From Tretioscincus oriximinensis (lineage: Eukaryota; Chordata; Lepidosauria; Squamata; Gymnophthalmidae), in NCBI GenBank assembly GCA_022410635.1, contig JAJVDF010000262.1, forward strand, positions 892,809 through 956,808: a stretch of DNA of 64,000 bases, in the 5' to 3' direction. The notes beneath the pieces were generated by a model. It made no database searches, was not told where the DNA came from, and saw only the letters and a program-made list of their open reading frames with translations. Below are positions 23,156 through 34,552 of the stretch, one piece after another (position 1 is the stretch's first letter; each line of letters opens with the position of its first letter). The position numbers and the translations under genes are program-made.

Positions 23156-23960
23156 AAAATAAGAGGAGCCCTGCTGAAGTGGACGCACCCCATTTAGGCC
23201 AGCGTTAAGGCAGTCAAAGTGGCTTACAAAGGTATTTTTCACCTGAAGGCTTACATTCTATCTTCCCCACTAGGCTGTGGTGATTTCCATTTATCTAGTC
23301 CAGCCAATTGCTTTCGAATGGCTGGGTTGGCTAGAACTACAGGCTAGTAGAAGGTGCTCACACACCCCACCCCATTTGACACAGGGCTTCAAAACCTGAT
23401 CTTCCAGATGAGAGACCGTCTCCTTAGCGACTACGCNATTCGTGCATGCTTGTGCTAAGATAGTCTTGAGTGGAAGGCAAAACCCTCGCTTGTCCTTGAC
23501 AATTCTTAAAAAGGTATTTCAGGAATGCTGCCTGTTGCTCCACCTTGGAGGCAGGATCAAGACATTCATTCTAGTAGTTATTGATACATCTGGCTTGCAT
23601 GACTTTTATCTAAACGCTATCTAGGCTACTTGCTACCTTAATGACCCAGTGGATGAAAAATATAATTTCCCTTGTCTGACCTAACTACTGCCATTAGCTT
23701 CAAGGAAGGCTCTCTGGTCCCAGTGTTGAATGATAAGATTTTATATACATCAATCAGATCACTTCTTAAATGCAGTGTTTTTGTTTGATTTTAATATTGG
23801 TAATATTGCATTTCTCTCTATATACTGCGCTCTGTACATTGAGAGCACTATATAAAGAAACAAACAAGTGGTGTTTCGAGGCTGAAGAGGCCTAGACATT
23901 GCAGCCCGGTTTCATTAGGGAGGTGCTCCAGGCTCTTGATCATTGTTTTGCCTTTTCCCA
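23156..23960 (-). mobile_element. CR1-clade LINE 3' end, antisense, interrupted by a SINE
   Basis: The 3' UTR tail side is at 23156-23212 (AAATAAGAGGAGCCCTGCTG). The rest is at about 23500-23960: GTATTTCAGGAATGCTGCCT, AATGACCCAGTGGATG, TTATATACATCAATCAGATC and GGCTGAAGAGGCCTAGACAT. A SINE lies between the parts. A further AT-rich insert of about 90 bases, ending AGAGCACTATATAAAGAAAC, interrupts it near 23780-23870. Confidence 0.7.
23213..23440 (-). mobile_element. tRNA-derived SINE (family of 7704), nested in CR1
   Basis: Reverse copy with CTTCCCCACTAGGCTGTGGT, CTTTCGAATGGCTGGGTTGG and, at the tRNA head, CAGGGCTTCAAAACCTGATC. Confidence 0.75.
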
Positions 23961-26019
23961 CACCTTCTTCAGAAGGTGCAAAAATGCTCTGTAGAGTATT
24001 TCCCCATAGTTCATTTTCACTATTACGCTTATTTGCCACTATGACCATCTTTCATTCATTTTTATTATTATGTATTGAGTAAGGGAGCTTTCCCTTCAAC
24101 AGTGAAGATGAGAACAAAGATGGGTGCGGAAGAACAATTGGCAGGTTGCCTTAAACCAAGGCTTTTTAAGAAAAGGAAAAAGGAACAGAAACCCTCACAG
24201 CTCTTGTATAGTCAAAGAGAGCTTTCAGAGCGGGTTTTGACAAATGAGCTCAGGATTCTCTGTGTACTGCTGCTTTCTCTTCCATGCTGCAATTGCTGCT
24301 TTTTGCAGAGTCTTCCTGGTGGCTTTCCTAAGATGGTATCCTCCAGGCACTTCTAGCATTTTGTTCTGCTTCACCCCTCGCTCATTGGAAGGTGCCAAAA
24401 TCTCCTGCGTTTCGTCTCTTTGCAAATTGACCACTGGGAGGAGCCCCAAATCCTGGATTCACATCCATTTCATTTCATTGCATATTTTCCCATAACCCAC
24501 CATTTTAAAAGACCCTACCCTCGCACTGAAAACATTTGCATTGTTATTGAACGTAATTATACCAATGCACATCTATAGCATTTATTTTCTGCCAAGCAAA
24601 CCTTTCAGGGGGGCTTGTGCACACCCCAATCTTTAAATATTGTAGAGAACAGTTAGAATGAAAACATTGGAGTACCTGAACATTACTGTTCTTTTGTCAG
24701 AGATAATGAAAAAGCTTGGATGAGGTCCTATTTCTTCTTTCCTACAATTTGGTGAAATAGTTGATGACAGAAGATTGGGGAAAGGGATAAAATACTGTAT
24801 AACGGAATTTGAATCTCTGCTTTCTCGTTAAATAACTGTTTGACCAGCAAAGAGAGCAAATCCAGCTCTTCTTGGGTGCAGTACTGGTGACACCACATGG
24901 TAAAACCTTGGTACTGATTTTGTAGATGGGTATTTATTATTTAGTGCGTTATTAATCAGCTCATGTTTCTCAGCAGTTGTATCTTAATTATCTACTCATT
25001 CTCTCGGGAAGCAAAGAAAGTCAACACAAGGAAGCATGTTCTAGAATAAAAAGCTTGTAAAGAAATAAGAAAGCATGCTGGGATCACAGTGGCCTTTTTA
25101 AGATAAAGAGAGTACTAGATTCCTAAGTAGAAAAGTAGGCACTATGGTAACAAATTGTAGATCACTACTTAGATGTTTGTTGTTTTTATTCAAATTTCAG
25201 TCTAGGTCAAGATTGTACGTGTACTGCAGTTTAAGTTTTAAAGAGACGGAACAAGGATTTTGTTGGCGTATCACTCAGTCCTCTGCCCAACAGCCTTCTT
25301 ATCTGAGCTGACTTGAAGTAGATTTTGCTACAGAGTTGGAAGCCCCTGCTATCCACATAGAGACAATTCTCAGTGGACCAGCTGAGTTCATAATGACCCA
25401 TGAGCCTATCTCAGTATGTCACTGACTCTTGATCTGATCTTTGCCACAGAGCTAATTGGTGAGAATCCATTGATGGTAAACTCGTTTTCATGGATGAATC
25501 ATTTGCTAATAAGACTTGAACTTGCAGCTTCTCTACAAGGGTGGAGAACCTACTGAGATGATCTGCCTCCAGATGCTTATGGAATCTGAGTGATTGTTGA
25601 CATGGATGATATTCCAGCTGAGACTCTGCAGTCCCTGAAATGGTGACATGTGCATGGCCATCCATACAATCGTCAAGTGCCCTCAGTGTACCTGTAGAGA
25701 CTGTAAAATACTTTGATAGTCCATGATGATGAAACTAGTTAACAGCTAGTGTGTAGGTGTCGTTAATCCTACTATAAACTTGACCAAGCATGGGGTGGAG
25801 TGCATTATTGTACCTACCATATAGTGGTGACACATAGCAAAAAGGACTTATTTCTCCTTCACCATTGTGTCATGGAGTAGCCTATGTTACAGAAGTATTT
25901 TTTTTACAAGTGAATGATCTTGTGAGATAAAGCCTCAAGGGAACAAGGGCAGGGGAAATTTCCTGTGACAAATGTGCTGAGCAATTTGATTACAGAGTTA
26001 CTCAGATTCATGAAGAAGA
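23961..26019 (+). other. AAR2 intron 2, middle, unassigned
   Basis: No exon or classified repeat. Open frames at 24075-24495 lack coding character. Confidence 0.4.
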
Positions 26020-26290
26020 GGAGGAGGAGGAGGGTAAATTTTTATACCCTGCTTTTCTCACCCAAAGGGCTCAAAGAGGCTTTGTATGCAATTTTTTGCN
26101 CAAAGGCTTACAGTCTTTCTTCCCCATCACATTGAGATGATACCTATTCCATCTACTTGTGATTGCTCACTTTAGAACAGCTAGGTTGACTAAAGCTAAT
26201 GCCAGTATAGGGTACTTACCCTCACTGTGGGCCTCGAATGAACGATCTCTCTCTTGAAAGGCCGGTTCTTAACCTCTGCGCCACCGTGTC
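26020..26290 (-). mobile_element. tRNA-derived SINE, diverged head
   Basis: A reverse copy that starts with the complement of a TTC tail (GAAGAGGAGGAGGAGG). Then come TTTTTATACCCTGCTTTTCTC and GGCTTACAGTCTTTCTTCCCC. The head, read on the minus strand, has GGTGGCGCAGAGGTTAAGAAC and TCATTCGAGGCCC as A- and B-box regions. It differs from the copy at 7704 in its tRNA part. Confidence 0.7.
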
Positions 26291-26931
26291 TCATGGCGGG
26301 ATTGGATACCATGATAAGGAATAATCCAGAGGAAATATCCAGAGTACTGTCTGCTCCAGTTATTTCGGATACATTAAAGAACCATTCAAACAGGGAATGC
26401 TTGTCCAAAGTGCATGCTTTTAGTAAGTACTGTTCATAAGCATTTCCTGAATAAGGGAGAGGAGGGGATTCCACAAAATAGNTCAAACCACAGAGAAGTC
26501 TATGGTGAAAGGGCAGCAGGGTTTTTCCAGCCTTTGCATTCCTATTCTGTTAGTAAATATTTGGTTCCTGGACATGAAATCGCTATATTTATTTTTGTGA
26601 TATTCATACACCCGAATAAAAGGCTTCTCAAAGAATTNCCTTGTTGGAAAGAGCTGTTGCCTGTGTCATTTGATGGTAGCCACTGTCATTTTGCCATGGA
26701 AAAGTAACAAAACTTACTTTANTGTTGAACTGAAAGTTGGAAAGCAAGAAGGCTTTCTCCCCTCCTTCTCTGCGTTTTTGTTTTAATTTTAGAAAGAAAA
26801 TACAGGAAAATATTTATTTCTTGAGTTTTTTTCTTCTTGCCTTTCTCTATCTTCAGAACTGTATTATATGGTTTAGAATGGTTTAGAATTGAAAATAAAT
26901 GCATCCCTTTTTTGTTTGTTTTTCTTTGCAG

Positions 26932-27161
26932 GAGAATTGCAGTTTGCCTTTGTCTGTTTCCTGGTTGGGAATGTATATGATGCCTTTGAACACTGGAAGG
27001 AACTCCTGAATCTCTTGTGCAGGTCAGAGGTGGCCATAACAAAGCACCAAGCTATATTCACAAACCTCATTTCTGTTCTGTATCATCAGCTCAATGAAAT
27101 TCCAGCAGACTTCTTTGTGGACATCGTCTCTCAAGACAACTTCCTAACCAACACCTTACAG
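26932..27161 (+). CDS. AAR2: AAR2 coding exon 3 (helical domain)
   Basis: A 230-base exon with acceptor TTTCTTTGCAG and donor GTAGGA. It completes the split Gly codon and reads [58 protein letters not shown] and TNTLQ. This is the conserved C-terminal alpha-helical domain of AAR2, the part that in the yeast protein packs against Prp8. It ends in phase 0. Confidence 0.97.
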
Positions 27162-27565
27162 GTAGGATTGATTTAAATGTAGAATTTCAGAGGCAGCATG
27201 TGGAGAATTGTANGAATATGCAAATGCAGCTTCCAATGGAGACCTGGGTGTGGAAGTACAGAAANTGGTTGGTTTTTTTAAACGCACCCTTTGCAGTAAC
27301 AAAATTGGAATTTCTTTTTTTGTCGCGGAAATGATGTGGGTTCATGAGATGAACCTCAAAGTTAGCAGCCCTAACTTGTAATCTGTGCTATTCTGTTATC
27401 TGTTACCAAAACCAGAGCTGTTGTCATTAACAATATTTGATACTATATTGATTGTTGATTTATAAGAAATTTGGAGAAGCAAATTTTTAACAGCAAATGA
27501 ATGCAAATTATTATATCCTGCATTTGCTGGAACTGTTCCCTATCAACTGCATTAATCAATAATAT
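27162..27565 (+). other. AAR2 intron 3, first part
   Basis: Nothing recognised. Confidence 0.4.
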
Positions 27566-27836
27566 TTATTTATTTATTTATTTATTTATTTGTACTCATA
27601 TCCCACCCTTTACCTGAAGGTCTCAGGGCGGCCAACCATAGGGTGGCACACATAGCTTTTGTTGCTTTCTCCACAACAGACACCCTGTGGAGTAGGTGGG
27701 GCTGAGAGAGTTCAAAGAACTGTGACTGGCCCAAGGTCACCCAGCTGGTTTTCGTGGAGGAGTGGGGAACTGAACCGGGAGGCTACCAGGTGCAAGTCCA
27801 ACACTCTAACATCGTTCAGCTGTTGTGCTAACTTTG
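27566..27836 (-). mobile_element. Sauria-type SINE, antisense
   Basis: Begins with a (TTTA)n run (complement of the tail), then CATATCCCACCCTTTACCTG, CTCAGGGCGGCCAACCATAG, CTCCACAACAGACACCCTGT and, at the tRNA side, GGAACTGAACCGGGAGGCTAC. The order is the reverse of the copy at 3796. Confidence 0.85.
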
Positions 27837-28065
27837 GTTAGTGCTTTATACCTATTGTGTGTGAAGATCAACGTGGAATGCTTATTCTAAAATTATAATA
27901 ATAAAACGTTTAGGTGATTATCTGAAATCTAAATAATTGATATTACGTATACTACTTAGAGCTTGGACTTTGGTTTTCTTTGTTCATGTAAGGTACCCTT
28001 AAGCTGTGTTTAGGCACAGTTAAAAACCCATCTCTGAAGTGTCTTCGAGGTAAGATTGTTCACAC

Positions 28066-28172
28066 ACATTAGTCTGCACCCCCTCCTAAACCTGTGNAAG
28101 TAAACATAGATTAAAGTCTCCTTTAATCCATCTTCCACAGTTTTATGAGAGGGTGCAGACTAGTGTCAGCGC
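28066..28172. repeat. Imperfect inverted repeat (foldback hairpin)
   Basis: The left arm, AGTCTGCACCCCCTCCTAAA...TTAAAGTCTC, pairs with the right arm, CTTTAATCCATCTTCCACAG...GAGGGTGCAGACTAG. The arms are about 48 bases with a short centre. Probably a small MITE; no other copy was found. Confidence 0.6.
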
Positions 28173-29479
28173 CGGCCACTGGACGCTGCGCAGGGGTGTC
28201 AGTGATGGCGCCATAGTTATTTTGCCGATTTCTACCTTCAGTACTGGCTCCGTTTCTGCGTTGGAATCACCATGTTAGGGGAACTCCACCCTCTGTTCCC
28301 CCAGCCTGGCGCTATCGGTGCTGCCCACTCTCCCAGCGGCCTGCAGAATGGCTCCTCCTCTTTAAAAAACTCCTTGGCAAAGATTGCTGCAAACCTTTAG
28401 CCTAAGGAGCATCAGGAATATGAGTGACTTGTAAGCTGTGTTTACATGCTCATCTGCTGTAGAGGAGCTCAAGATAAGCTATGGTATCTAGGATTACAGG
28501 CTGCAATTATAGATACGTCAGTTGTATACCAATAAGGGAGTGTAACATAGATTTCATTTAATCCTTTTTGGAAAAGGAACAGAATTCTTGGGATTTTGTT
28601 ATGTAGAAATCAAAATAGAACAAAAGATTTCAAACTCTTGACATGTTTTTCTAACTCTGAAGGAGTTAAGACTGTTGAAAACACTTAAACAGAGAATCAA
28701 AAGGCACAGAAGTCTTCATATGTATAGTTCAATTGAATCAGAGAGTTCCAAGGGGCTCACTGAATGAGCTGAATTCATCCTCACCAATTTATACCTTCCA
28801 CAGCAGCTTTAGGAGAGATTAAGGCTTGTTCTTCATTTTGTCTGAATGTGGCTGCTGTGGAATATCAATATATTCATTTCATTTGGGAGAAAATTTATAT
28901 TAGTACCTTATTATTGTTAGCTTCAGGATACAGTAATCCTTCAGAATTCGTGAAGGTTTAATTTCTGAAAAATGTTGTGAAATTTATATTCATGAGTATT
29001 AAGAACATTACTGCAATCCTGNAAGAGAAGGGGATTAGGAGAGCAATCTTCTGAAAACAAACCAATTTTTTAAGATGAAAAACCTTCTTGAGTAGATGGA
29101 GGGGCAGAAGAAGTAATACAAGGACCTGACAAGTTTCTCTTCATATGTGACCTTGTAAAAAGAAGAAAAAATCTTCTTCCCTTTTCCTCAGGAAGTCTTA
29201 ACTTTTTGCCATTCTCAAAAATGATCTCTTTGGCCTGGTGGTGCTTTTTGGTGATACCAACCACCCTCCTGAAGAAACCTGGGATAGCCTAGTCAAGTGG
29301 CCTTTAAGAGCACCAGTTGGTTGACCAACTCAGTGTTCAAGCATGAGAGATTAAAGGTCATATCATCTGTTGTAGAGAATGCTGCCTTGCACAAGACACT
29401 TTTCAGAAGTGTTAGTTTCTACCAAGCACTTGTCATCAATNCTAGCCATATTTCACATTTTGTTACCATAAATTGGCTC
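28173..29479 (+). other. AAR2 intron 3, unassigned
   Basis: A GC-richer patch at 28165-28380 (GTCAGCGCCGGCCACTGGAC) may belong to the same element as the hairpin. The rest is not recognised. Confidence 0.35.
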
Positions 29480-29990
29480 CATGTTCTTGCTTTCCGTTAG
29501 GTCCTTGTAGAATACAATGGAAGGCTGTCTTCCTGTGATCTGTTTTATTCCAGAATTTGCTTTAAATCNAGAGTAATCCGTTTGCGAGTGCATCCCCACT
29601 TACCTTCAATAGTATACACTGTTGCCCATCATTTCTGTGAGGCTACAGTATTCCCAGTACAGTTCCTTGAATATTTTCACATGACATGTTCCATAAGTCA
29701 TTGCTGCGCTTCTCTTACCACAATTTTCAGCATTCTCTGTGAGCCAATGAACTTTTACATCTCACATCGAAGTCTTGTGATATTTACTATTTTTCCACTA
29801 TTGAAGGCCCCACAAAAGCATTTTAGTGTAGTCAGAATAAAGGAACTATAAGAAAAAATCGGCCACTGGGGCTTTTTACCGAGTGGATAGCTGAACTTCC
29901 ATGAACACGTAGGGTAGATCCTTCATGATGTAGGTACCATCACAGTAAAAACATCTTGTTGGAGGCACCCTTAGTTGGCTGCTCCTGTTT
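29480..29990 (+). repeat. Interspersed repeat family E, copy 1
   Basis: Shares ordered blocks with 48090-48460 and 49430-49830: GTTTGCGAGTGCAT, ACAATTTTCAGCATTCTCTG, GAGCCAATGAACTTTTACA, CTTTTTACCGAGTGGATAGC, CTTCATGATGTAGGTACCAT and TTGGAGGCACCCTTAG. No coding capacity. Class unknown. Confidence 0.55.
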
Positions 29991-31725
29991 CCCAGGTAAG
30001 GTTCAAAGTGTGTTTTCACCAGTAGATTGCAATTGAGAGAGGCAATGAGCAACTCAGTTGCATTTGCTTGGAAAACAGCTCTGATAGGACGAGGGTGTGG
30101 TGCTATTCCTGGAATGGCTTTTATGTTGGAATTAGATGCTCTTTACTTTCCTGTTACATATGTCAAACANATATACTTCACTTGCCAGCCTCTCTGCCAA
30201 CTGACTCTGGTTCCAGCCTTCCCAGTGATCATCCAGGACAGGAGCTCACACACCAGGAAAAGAACATCAGATCAGAGCTTTCCCTGTCGTGTTCTGGTTG
30301 ATGCTGGCATTTTATGTCATAAAAAATAAAGACAATTGAATCTTGTTTTTAATCTCTCGATCTCTGTTGTGCTTATGTATTTGTTATTTAAGTAGCACCC
30401 AACTATAAGTTCTTTAAGGTCATTTTCATTTTTACCGTTTTAGTACAGGGAATGAAAGAAAATCATGGGTCTTTTTAATGTTGGGATTGTTATTGAAAAG
30501 AAGGATTTTAGAAGCAGGAATCTCTTAATGACATAAATAGGTAGGAAAATGCAGAAAGCAAACCACAAAAATAAACTCAGTGCTAGATCTTTCTTTTGTT
30601 CATCCGTTCTCTTGGATGCCAATCAGTTGTCTTGGAAATGAATTATGTCTAACCAAAATGGCATATAAACAACAGTGATGAGTTTAGAAATCGAATTAAA
30701 GTCTTTCAGTGTTGCTGAAATATAACGGAATACTATTCCTTGATTGATCGGAGTGCGCAAGAATTGGTCAACAACATCTGGTGAACCAGTAATTAAAGAA
30801 AACACAGTATTTTCAATTTGTGAAATGTAATCTCTAAGACTCAGATGTGTAATGCAATCATTTGTAATAATTTATTGAAAACCTTTTGAACATGTTGAGC
30901 TCTTCAGTTGAGAAGTGTTATTAAAAGCTGAGCAATTAGTGAAAATAACAGATAAATGTATTCTAGATAATCAAAATTGAACTGTGCATAGACAGGAATA
31001 ATTCCAGCAGCTTCCCAATCTAAGAACTAAAGGTTTTATCCCATCGAAGACAGGGAGCATACTATCTGCTACTGAGAAGCAACAAATCCTACCTGTTGAT
31101 TTTCATGTCCGACAGTTCTTGACCCCATGAATCACGCCAGAACCTTCTGTGGCTCAGAATTTGCCCAAGCTTATGTTTGTTAGTTCTTCAACACTGTCTA
31201 TCCATTTTATCCTCTGCTGTCTTTTTCTCCTTTTGCCTTCAAAGTTTCTCAGTCTCAGGATCTTTCCCAACAAGTCCAATATAGTCAAAGCATTTCAATT
31301 TCAGCTTTAGTATTTGTCTTCCAGTAAATAGTCAGGGTTGATTTCCTTTATGATCTGAAGTCATTGTCGTCCAGGAGACTCTCAAAGATTCAGCATCCCT
31401 TAGCTTTCCTGATATTTAGATTCTTATAGCTAAGAAAAGCATAGCTTCAATGATAAGGAGTTTCCCCACAAGACGATGTCTCTGTTTTTTAATAAACTGT
31501 CCAGATTTGTCAGTTTTCCTCCCATGGGATAAATATCTACTTATCATTAAAGTTATGTGGGTAATTTTGAGCCAGTTACTGTCTGTCATTCAGACTATCT
31601 CCTGCAGGGTTGTGAGAATGAAATTGGAATCTGTTGGTGGTTGCCTTTAGAAATAAAGGCAAAATAATAGCATAAGAGAAAGAATGCAGTTCTTCAGTAC
31701 TCTGTACTCCATAAGAAAAACAATA
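29991..31725 (+). other. AAR2 intron 3, unassigned
   Basis: AT-rich, no recognised element. Confidence 0.4.
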
Positions 31726-31975
31726 GGAATAGTGGTTAGAATGTTACACTCTTATCTGGTAGTCTCCTGGTTGGATTCCACACTCCTCCAGGAAGCCAGC
31801 TGGGTGATCTTGGGCCAATCAGTTCTTTAGAACTCTCTCAGCCTCATCTACTTCACAGGGTATCTGTTGTGGAGAAAGCAATAAAAGCTGTGTGCGGCTC
31901 CCTATGGTTGGTCGCCCTAAGACCTTCGGGTATAGGGTGGGATATAAGTATAAATNAAAAAAAAATTAAAAAAAT
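31726..31975 (+). mobile_element. Sauria-type SINE, sense
   Basis: Has ATAGTGGTTAGAATGTTACA, GGTAGTCTCCTGGTTGGATT (B-box region), AGCTGGGTGATCTTGGGCCA, CACAGGGTATCTGTTGTGGA and the tail GGGTATAGGGTGGGATATAA with A-rich end. It is 5'-truncated by a few bases. Confidence 0.85.
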
Positions 31976-32285
31976 TACCAAAACTGCTGTACTCTTCAAT
32001 AAGTTTCACAATGAGACACTTCGCCATACTCTGTACATTCCCCAGCTTATATATTTTCATATTAGCATAACTTTGCCCACAAATACTTAACAATTCTAAC
32101 AGGTATATAGAATAGAAATCAAACAGTAACATTCCATTCCATTATGCCTTTCTCATTCAGCACTATTTATTCAGACTAACAAAATATAACTTCTTCTGAT
32201 TACATAAAACCAGATACTAATTCTTTTTTGGGACAATGTATGAAGCTAAAATTTCATCGCCTTGGTATTCNCTTCTTGTCACATT

Positions 32286-32520
32286 TTATTTATTTATATG
32301 TATACCCCACCCTATACCCAAAGGTCTCAGGGCGGCCAACCAAGGGGCAGCGCACACAGCTTTTGTTGCTTCCTCCACAACAGACACACTGTGATGTAGG
32401 CAGGACTGAGAGAGTTCTAAAGGACTGATTTGCTCAAGGCCACCCAACTGGCTTCATGGAAGAGTGTGCAATCAAATCAGGAGACTACCAGATAAGATAA
32501 CTGCACCAAACTGGCCCTCA
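32286..32520 (-). mobile_element. Sauria-type SINE, antisense
   Basis: TTTATTTATTTATATG followed by CCCCACCCTATACCCAAAGG and the reversed SINE body, ending ACTGCACCAAACTGGCCCTC. About 310 bases from the sense copy at 31726, so the two form an inverted pair in intron 3. Confidence 0.85.
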
Positions 32521-32967
32521 TTTATGTTGTGCTCTTATTTTCTTTTATGTTTTGAAATCCTGGGAAAAAGAAAGCAGCAGTTTGTTGGCTTATATGATTA
32601 TCACTTATAAAAATGTTTTGCTGATTTAAAATTTCGTATCAACAAGTCTGGGTATTTTTCTCCTCCTAGGAAATTGCTCTCACTCTTTCAGTGGCAACCC
32701 TCAATTAGGGTTAAGGTTTCTGAACTAGGCCTTATTCCAGGGTGTTTCTCAGAATAGGGACTGGCCATCTATCTGCGTGCTACGATTTTGTGATGTGTCC
32801 CAGNGTAGCCCCCAGTGCAAAAGAATTTAAGTTGCATATTAATAGATCACAAGTTATAATAAATCCATCCATTTGTGACTCAAAAGCACTTTAAGCCGAT
32901 GTTAATAGTATATATCTGATACCTGTCNTTATTTTAGTTGGACAGGCCATGGGTTACTCTTTAGGAT

Positions 32968-33141
32968 ACTCTTGAGATACCATTTGCAGGGAGTCANAAA
33001 CAGGAGCAGCATATTTTGCTTTCCTCTGTTCGGACTGCCCAGGTGCATCTGGTGGGCCTCTGTGTGACACAGAATGCTGGACTCGATGGGCTGTGGCCTG
33101 ATCCGGTATGGCTCTTCTTATGTTCTTATGTTCTTATGAGT
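32968..33141 (+). mobile_element. CR1-clade LINE 3' UTR tip with TTCTTATG tail
   Basis: ACCATTTGCAGGGAGTCA, CAGGTGCATCTGGTGGGCCT and GATGGGCTGTGGCCTGATCC, then three TTCTTATG units. It stops about 50 bases before the last AAR2 exon, so the branch point and pyrimidine tract of that exon remain host sequence. Confidence 0.85.
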
Positions 33142-33192
33142 CTCTGCCTTTTATATTGTTTTACTGACTGATCTGAAACTTGTTTTTTATAG

Positions 33193-33360
33193 GTGTTCTT
33201 CTCCTATATATGCAGCCCAACGATTGACAGAACGCTGAGGAAGAAAGCAGAACGTTTCAAAGCCCATTTGACAAAGAAATTCAAGTGGGACTTTGAGACT
33301 GAACCGGACGACTGTGCCCCAGTTGTAGTAGAACTACCAGAAGGGACACTCACTGACTGA
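33193..33360 (+). CDS. AAR2: AAR2 last coding exon and stop
   Basis: The acceptor TTTTTTATAG is followed by 56 codons including TGA at 33358. The translation [40 protein letters not shown] and [11 protein letters not shown] is the conserved AAR2 C-terminus; the last four residues, TLTD, differ from mammals. The three coding exons sum to 1155 bases, or 384 residues plus stop, the same length as human AAR2, with all phases compatible. The gene therefore looks intact. Confidence 0.97.
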   Translation: MFFSYICSPTIDRTLRKKAERFKAHLTKKFKWDFETEPDDCAPVVVELPEGTLTD

Positions 33361-33924
33361 ATAAGGACCCCCCTCGACCAGATTGTTTTTAAAGCTATTT
33401 TTTGCATTACTGTACCTTCCCTAGTCCATTCGTTCATTGTTTTTACTCTGTACTTCATTTCATTCTCTCTTGATAAAAGCCAAATTGAGGAATCCAAAAG
33501 GAATTCTTGATTCTGAACATTCTGGTTTATATTGCACCTGGTTTATATGTACAGTAATTTTTTGTGATATTGGACTCACAGGTTTTGCAATACAATTTTT
33601 CCTATAATCATCCTGCATCATATTTATTTATTCCTTGGCAAATTATAGATGTATCTTATACACCGACCAGTGTGTTTTTTATGCTTTATTTCTCTAATGG
33701 CTTTGGGGGGAGTTGTGGGTAGCATATTTTGAAATCATTGCAGCTCACATACGGTGATCTGAAGATAAGCTTTGTTGAACACAGTGAACTGCACAGGAAA
33801 GTGTTGTAAAGAAGTGCACTTCCCTTTATTCAGGACTCTTACTGAGACAAGTGTGTTACCAGTTGTTCAGATTTCTGCTTCATAATGAAGTGAAAGTCCA
33901 AATAATATTAGACATAGAAGGCCT
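33361..33924 (+). other. AAR2: AAR2 3' UTR (end uncertain)
   Basis: Unique sequence after the stop. No perfect AATAAA occurs before 33953, where one sits next to a CR1 fragment. Weaker candidates are GATAAA near 33472 and AATACA near 33590. The end of the transcript cannot be fixed from sequence alone. Confidence 0.45.
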
Positions 33925-34552
33925 CACATCATCTTGCAGTGTATTCCAGGAGTGAATAAAGGACAGCACAGGTTTAAAGAGCTCTGGTCACATCTCAAGA
34001 GGGATATTGTGGAACTAGAAAAGATGCAGAAAAGAGCAACAAGAATGTTCAAGAGTCTGGGGCACCTCCCTTATGAAGCCAAGTTGCAACGTCTGGGCCT
34101 CTTCAGCCTCAAAAGATGATATTTGAGAGGTGATCTGACTGAAGTGTACAAAATCATGCATGGGATGGATAGGGTGAATAGAGAAAAAATGTTTTCTCTA
34201 TCACACCACACTAGGACCAGAGGGCCCTCCTTGAAACTGATGGGCAGAAAAGTGAGAACAGACAAAGGAAAGTATTTTTTCACCCAGAGGGTCATCGGCC
34301 TGTGGAGTTTACTTCCTGAAGAGGTGCTGGCAGCTAACAGCTTGGATAGCTTCAGGACAGGATTAGACAGGTTTATGGACACTAAGGGTATAAATGGGTA
34401 CTAGGATGGATGTCTTGATCCTGCCTCTGGGATGGAGCAACAAGCAACAGACTGACCAGGTGCATCTGGTGGGCCTCTGTATGAGACAGAATGCTGGACT
34501 AGATGGGCTCTGACCCGATCCAGTATGGTTCTTCTTATGTTCTTATGAGTTC
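33925..34552 (+). mobile_element. CR1-clade LINE, ORF2 C-terminus plus 3' UTR, sense
   Basis: Codes LWSHLKRDIVELEKMQKRAT and [19 protein letters not shown], then one stop, then [55 protein letters not shown] and a natural stop near 34400. Next comes the 3' UTR ending TTCTTATGTTCTTATG. It is the best-preserved member of this family here, 5'-truncated as is usual for CR1. Confidence 0.9.

Noticed and set aside
32726..32810. Possible half copy of foldback MITE family A (CCTTATTCCAGGG, CTGGCCATCTATCTGC)
   Set aside because: Similarity is limited to one arm and is too weak to call without an alignment.
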